Shown here: piece by piece, positions 7,075 through 9,034 of the stretch | How positions within the stretch are numbered: the stretch's first letter is position 1 | How the letters are laid out: the number at the start of each line of letters is the position of its first letter | DNA from: Flavobacteriaceae bacterium | Lineage (GTDB): Bacteria > Bacteroidota > Bacteroidia > Flavobacteriales > Flavobacteriaceae | Assembly (NCBI GenBank): GCA_020347545.1 | Contig: CP070731.1 | Coordinates: 101,250-110,283, forward strand | Direction of reading: 5' to 3' | Length of the DNA: 9,034 bases | Translations under genes and position numbers: made by a program | Notes under the pieces: model-generated | The model's database searches: none | What the model saw: only the letters and a program-made list of their open reading frames with translations | Told to the model about the DNA's origin: nothing

Positions 7075-7773
7075 TTATCTCAACACCGCGTCCTCTACGA
7101 TCACGGGGTAAACATATCCTGCTCCAAATTCTCTGTCAATCGCCAAAACACCCTCAAAAACTACGGTATCTCCAACTTGTACCATTTCCTGTGTGGTAAA
7201 CGTAAGATCCGATCTCTTTTCACCTGTGGTTCCATCCATCAAGTGTACCCAGTTTCTGTCCATAATGTCTTTATTGACTTTAACCACCTGACCTCTCACA
7301 AGTACCTTCTTTTTGTTATAATCCTGAGAATTAGCATAGAGTTCTCCAATGCTTTGCCCACCTTCTGCCGGACTGATCTTGATACTGTCTACCATTCGCT
7401 GTATTTCAATTTTCCTCTTTGAAATCGCTTCTTCCTTTTTTGCCTCAGCATCAATGGGTTCCTTGCTGATCTGATCGACGAAGAAAATGCTTTCAAAGAC
7501 CCTATCGAGTTCCTTGCTCTCAAAATTACTCATTTCCATGGCTTGGGTAAAGTAAAGCTTATCACCTACATTCACATCAATTTTTGATACGGCAAGCCAA
7601 TATTCCTGGCCCGAATCAGTAACCAAAAGATAGGTGTAACCACTGGTCTGTTGAATTTCCTTAATCAGCACTTCATTCTGGGCAATCTCATTTTTAACGG
7701 GACTGTAATCTTTCTTTTTATTTTCACAAGACAAAGTCAGTACAAAACAAATAATTAAAAAAGTAATTCTCAT
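7075..7773 (-). CDS. OB-fold-containing lipoprotein
   Basis: This is a 232-residue protein if started at the ATG at 7773. That start gives a compact lipoprotein signal (MRITFLIICFVLTLSC, Cys16) and a 10-base gap from the upstream gene. The frame stays open upstream, but only inside the methyltransferase gene. Residues after Cys16 (ENKKKD) do not resemble the acidic surface-export signal of Bacteroidota lipoproteins, so it probably faces the periplasm. Residues about 34-102 form a strand-rich domain with GYTYLLVTDSGQEYWLAV and FESKELDRVFESIFFVDQI. A charged helix spans 103-133. Residues about 138-232 form an OB-fold-like domain with VLVRGQVVKVN, DRNWVHLMDG and FGAGYVYPVIVEDA. I recall this two-domain pattern from exported proteins annotated 'nucleotide-binding' or 'DNA-binding', labels that reflect only the fold. 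The real function is unknown. It is the last gene of a three-gene cluster. Confidence 0.85.
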   Translation of the reverse strand: MRITFLIICFVLTLSCENKKKDYSPVKNEIAQNEVLIKEIQQTSGYTYLLVTDSGQEYWLAVSKIDVNVGDKLYFTQAMEMSNFESKELDRVFESIFFVDQISKEPIDAEAKKEEAISKRKIEIQRMVDSIKISPAEGGQSIGELYANSQDYNKKKVLVRGQVVKVNKDIMDRNWVHLMDGTTGEKRSDLTFTTQEMVQVGDTVVFEGVLAIDREFGAGYVYPVIVEDAVLR

Positions 7774-7783
7774 AGGATCAATT

Positions 7784-8413
7784 TTATTTGGATAATTTTT
7801 CAAAAGTACAAAATACATAATTCTGAATCGAAGCTGATGGCGTAGTATGAAAAGTTTCAAAATCCTGAATATATTTAAAGTCGCTTGAAAATAACTCACT
7901 CAACGCCTTTGCATCATATTGTCTGATGGGTAATCCACTGCACATTAATGGTCCTGTCATTGAAAAAGCCCCAAGTATCAGTTTTCCTCCAAAGCCCAAG
8001 GCCGAGGTCGCCACCCTTCTGTAAATTTCAATATCCTTATCATCCGTTAAAAAATGTAAACAGGCACGATCATGCCAGATGGTATAGGTTTCCGAAGGTT
8101 CAAACGTTCTGATATCTGTACAAATCCAATTAATTTTGTCACTTTCAGAACCCAATCTTTTTTTTGCCCTTTCTATTGCTTTCTGAGATATGTCCAGAAC
8201 GGTTACATTTTCAAAACCAATTCTGAGCAAATGATCCGCCAGCAAACTATCTCCACCTCCAACATCGATGATCTTTGCAGAATTATCCAATTCCGAAACC
8301 TTAATCAGATCTAAAGATTCTTTCGGAATTGCCTGAAACCAACCCGAAGATTCCAGCGGTTTTTCATCATAAACCTTGTCCCAAAACTCTTTTCTCTCTA
8401 TAAATTTCTCCAT
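7784..8413 (-). CDS. Class I SAM-dependent methyltransferase
   Basis: This 209-residue cytoplasmic protein has a Rossmann-type methyltransferase fold. Motif I is IIDVGGGDS at 48-56, Asp74 ends strand 2 (TVLDIS) and probably binds the SAM ribose, Asp100 marks the adenine loop, and WHDRACLHF at 113-121 is the post-motif strand 4 region. The opening ERKEFWDKVYDEKPLESSGWFQAIPKESL and the late CSGLPIRQYDAKALSELF (158-175) fit a bacterial subfamily of small-molecule-type methyltransferases, often compared with TPMT or trans-aconitate methyltransferase. The substrate cannot be predicted. I chose the ATG at 8413 because the family normally begins at this point and it leaves a 22-base gap. The longer frame to 8470 would overlap the upstream gene and adds no family sequence. 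The gap to the following lipoprotein gene is 10 bases. Confidence 0.9.
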   Translation of the reverse strand: MEKFIERKEFWDKVYDEKPLESSGWFQAIPKESLDLIKVSELDNSAKIIDVGGGDSLLADHLLRIGFENVTVLDISQKAIERAKKRLGSESDKINWICTDIRTFEPSETYTIWHDRACLHFLTDDKDIEIYRRVATSALGFGGKLILGAFSMTGPLMCSGLPIRQYDAKALSELFSSDFKYIQDFETFHTTPSASIQNYVFCTFEKLSK

Positions 8414-8435
8414 TGATATTCTTTCAAAATACGGT

Positions 8436-9017
8436 TCACTGAATCTGAGGAAGCGCGACCACATGTGCATGTACCTCGACCCCGTTCAGGTTTAATTCCA
8501 GTCGCTTATCATACATTTTGATGCCTTTTACATCATTTAATTTCCCCTTTTGAGAAATGGCTTTTACACCATAGAACAGCTCCTTGCCGGCCACCGCTTT
8601 TATATGTACAATATGCCCTGATTTTCTAACACCCCGGACCTCGAGGGTTGAACCGTCTTTTTTAATGGCCTTGATATCATATATTTTTCCATCATTGCCA
8701 ACGGCAACCACAGGTTTAAACTGTTCCTCGCTCACCAGAACCTTTACCGGCAATTGTTCTTCCTTGACAAAAGCCTTAATTTCCATTATATATCTCTGAT
8801 TGGAATCTTCAAGTGCCTTGACGTCATAGATAGCACCCTTTTCATCAAAAGCTTTGACATCGAGGGTATATCCATCAGGGTGCAATGCCTTTACATGCCA
8901 AATAAATTCCTGACTATCTCTCGCCTTAACATCGTATTGATTATCTCTTTGTGCTTGAGCTTCTATGGCTAGAATAAGTATAATAATCAACGAAAAAGTT
9001 TTTATTACTGACCTCAT
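8436..9017 (-). CDS. Exported protein of tandem 12-residue VKA repeats, unknown function
   Basis: This 193-residue protein has a signal peptide (MRSVIKTFSLIIILILAIEAQA, cleavage near AQA-Q at 22/23). The mature protein is almost wholly repetitive: a core of hydrophobic-Lys-Ala recurs about every 12 residues from residue 29 to 165. A strand-loop-strand unit of pattern [VI]KA-h-x-x-x-G-x-h-x-D/E is apparent. It ends with a non-repeat tail, NGVEVHAHVVALPQIQ. There are no cysteines and no catalytic signature. The ATG at 9017 is preferred over an in-frame TTG at 9032 because it gives a clean signal peptide and has AGGA five bases upstream. The frame is open to the window edge, so an upstream start cannot be formally excluded. 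It is first in a cluster with the methyltransferase and lipoprotein genes. I do not recognise a named family. Confidence 0.82.
   Translation of the reverse strand: MRSVIKTFSLIIILILAIEAQAQRDNQYDVKARDSQEFIWHVKALHPDGYTLDVKAFDEKGAIYDVKALEDSNQRYIMEIKAFVKEEQLPVKVLVSEEQFKPVVAVGNDGKIYDIKAIKKDGSTLEVRGVRKSGHIVHIKAVAGKELFYGVKAISQKGKLNDVKGIKMYDKRLELNLNGVEVHAHVVALPQIQ
8499..8933 (-). repeat. Twelve degenerate 12-residue coding repeats (VKA units)
   Basis: Counting from the ATG at 9017, the four-residue cores fall at residues 29 DVKA, 41 HVKA, 53 DVKA, 65 DVKA, 79 EIKA, 90 PVKV, 103 VVAV, 114 DIKA, 126 EVRG, 138 HIKA, 150 GVKA and 162 DVKG. Steps are 12, 12, 12, 14, 11, 13, 11, 12, 12, 12 and 12 residues. 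At DNA level the units are diverged, which argues for an old, selected protein repeat rather than a recent tandem expansion. Confidence 0.8.
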
Positions 9018-9022
9018 GACAT

Positions 9023-9026
9023 TCCT
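9023..9026 (-). promoter_or_regulatory. Shine-Dalgarno-like AGGA deciding the start of the repeat protein
   Basis: AGGA at 9026-9023 (minus strand) lies five bases before the ATG at 9017. The alternative TTG at 9032 would place this site inside the coding sequence. Such purine-rich sites are uncommon in this window, so the match supports the ATG. Confidence 0.5.
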
Positions 9027-9034
9027 GTTCAATT

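Noticed and set aside
7066..7422. Plus-strand open frame opposite the OB-fold lipoprotein gene
   Set aside because: It is antisense to a well-supported coding region, has no recognisable domain and no ribosome-binding site.
7774..7899. 42-residue N-terminal extension of the OB-fold lipoprotein
   Set aside because: It would overlap the methyltransferase gene and bury the lipoprotein signal peptide inside the protein; the ATG at 7773 gives a proper lipobox.
8414..8470. 19-residue N-terminal extension of the methyltransferase
   Set aside because: It overlaps the end of the repeat-protein gene, and the recognisable family sequence begins just after the ATG at 8413.

Overview
The window looks like chromosomal DNA from a member of the Bacteroidota, most likely a flavobacterium. 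The base composition is AT-rich, Shine-Dalgarno sites are mostly weak or absent, and one gap holds a fair match to the flavobacterial TTG/TAnnTTTG promoter. Several exported proteins have signal peptides ending in AQ-type sites, and the TolB-like propeller protein is of a kind typical of this phylum. All nine genes lie on the minus strand, so transcription runs from high to low coordinates. No RNA gene, mobile element, CRISPR array or clear intrinsic terminator was found. Coding density is high: the largest gap is 146 bases.

Region 1 (9017 to 7075, in transcription order) holds three closely spaced genes. The first encodes an exported protein built almost entirely of degenerate 12-residue repeats with a V-K-A core. 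The second encodes a class I SAM-dependent methyltransferase. The third encodes a lipoprotein with an N-terminal domain and a C-terminal OB-fold-like domain.

Region 2 (6981 to 4570) starts after a 93-base gap with a candidate promoter. It holds a secreted TolB/PD40 propeller protein with an N-terminal concanavalin-like domain. This is followed 27 bases later by a secreted alpha/beta-hydrolase esterase.

Region 3 (4423 to 1, continuing past the window edge) is the most interesting part. Five genes are spaced by 4 to 34 bases. They encode a periplasmic LolA-like 'outer membrane lipoprotein-sorting' protein, two FtsX/LolC-E-type permeases, a LolD/MacB-type ATPase, and the first 148 residues of an outer-membrane beta-barrel-like protein. 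Together they supply an inner-membrane engine, a periplasmic carrier and a probable outer-membrane partner. This suggests a dedicated trans-envelope pathway for a lipid, lipoprotein or other hydrophobic cargo. In proteobacteria, similar LolA-like and barrel proteins are, as I recall, usually linked to RND/MMPL pumps; here an ABC transporter takes that place. The cargo cannot be read from the sequence.
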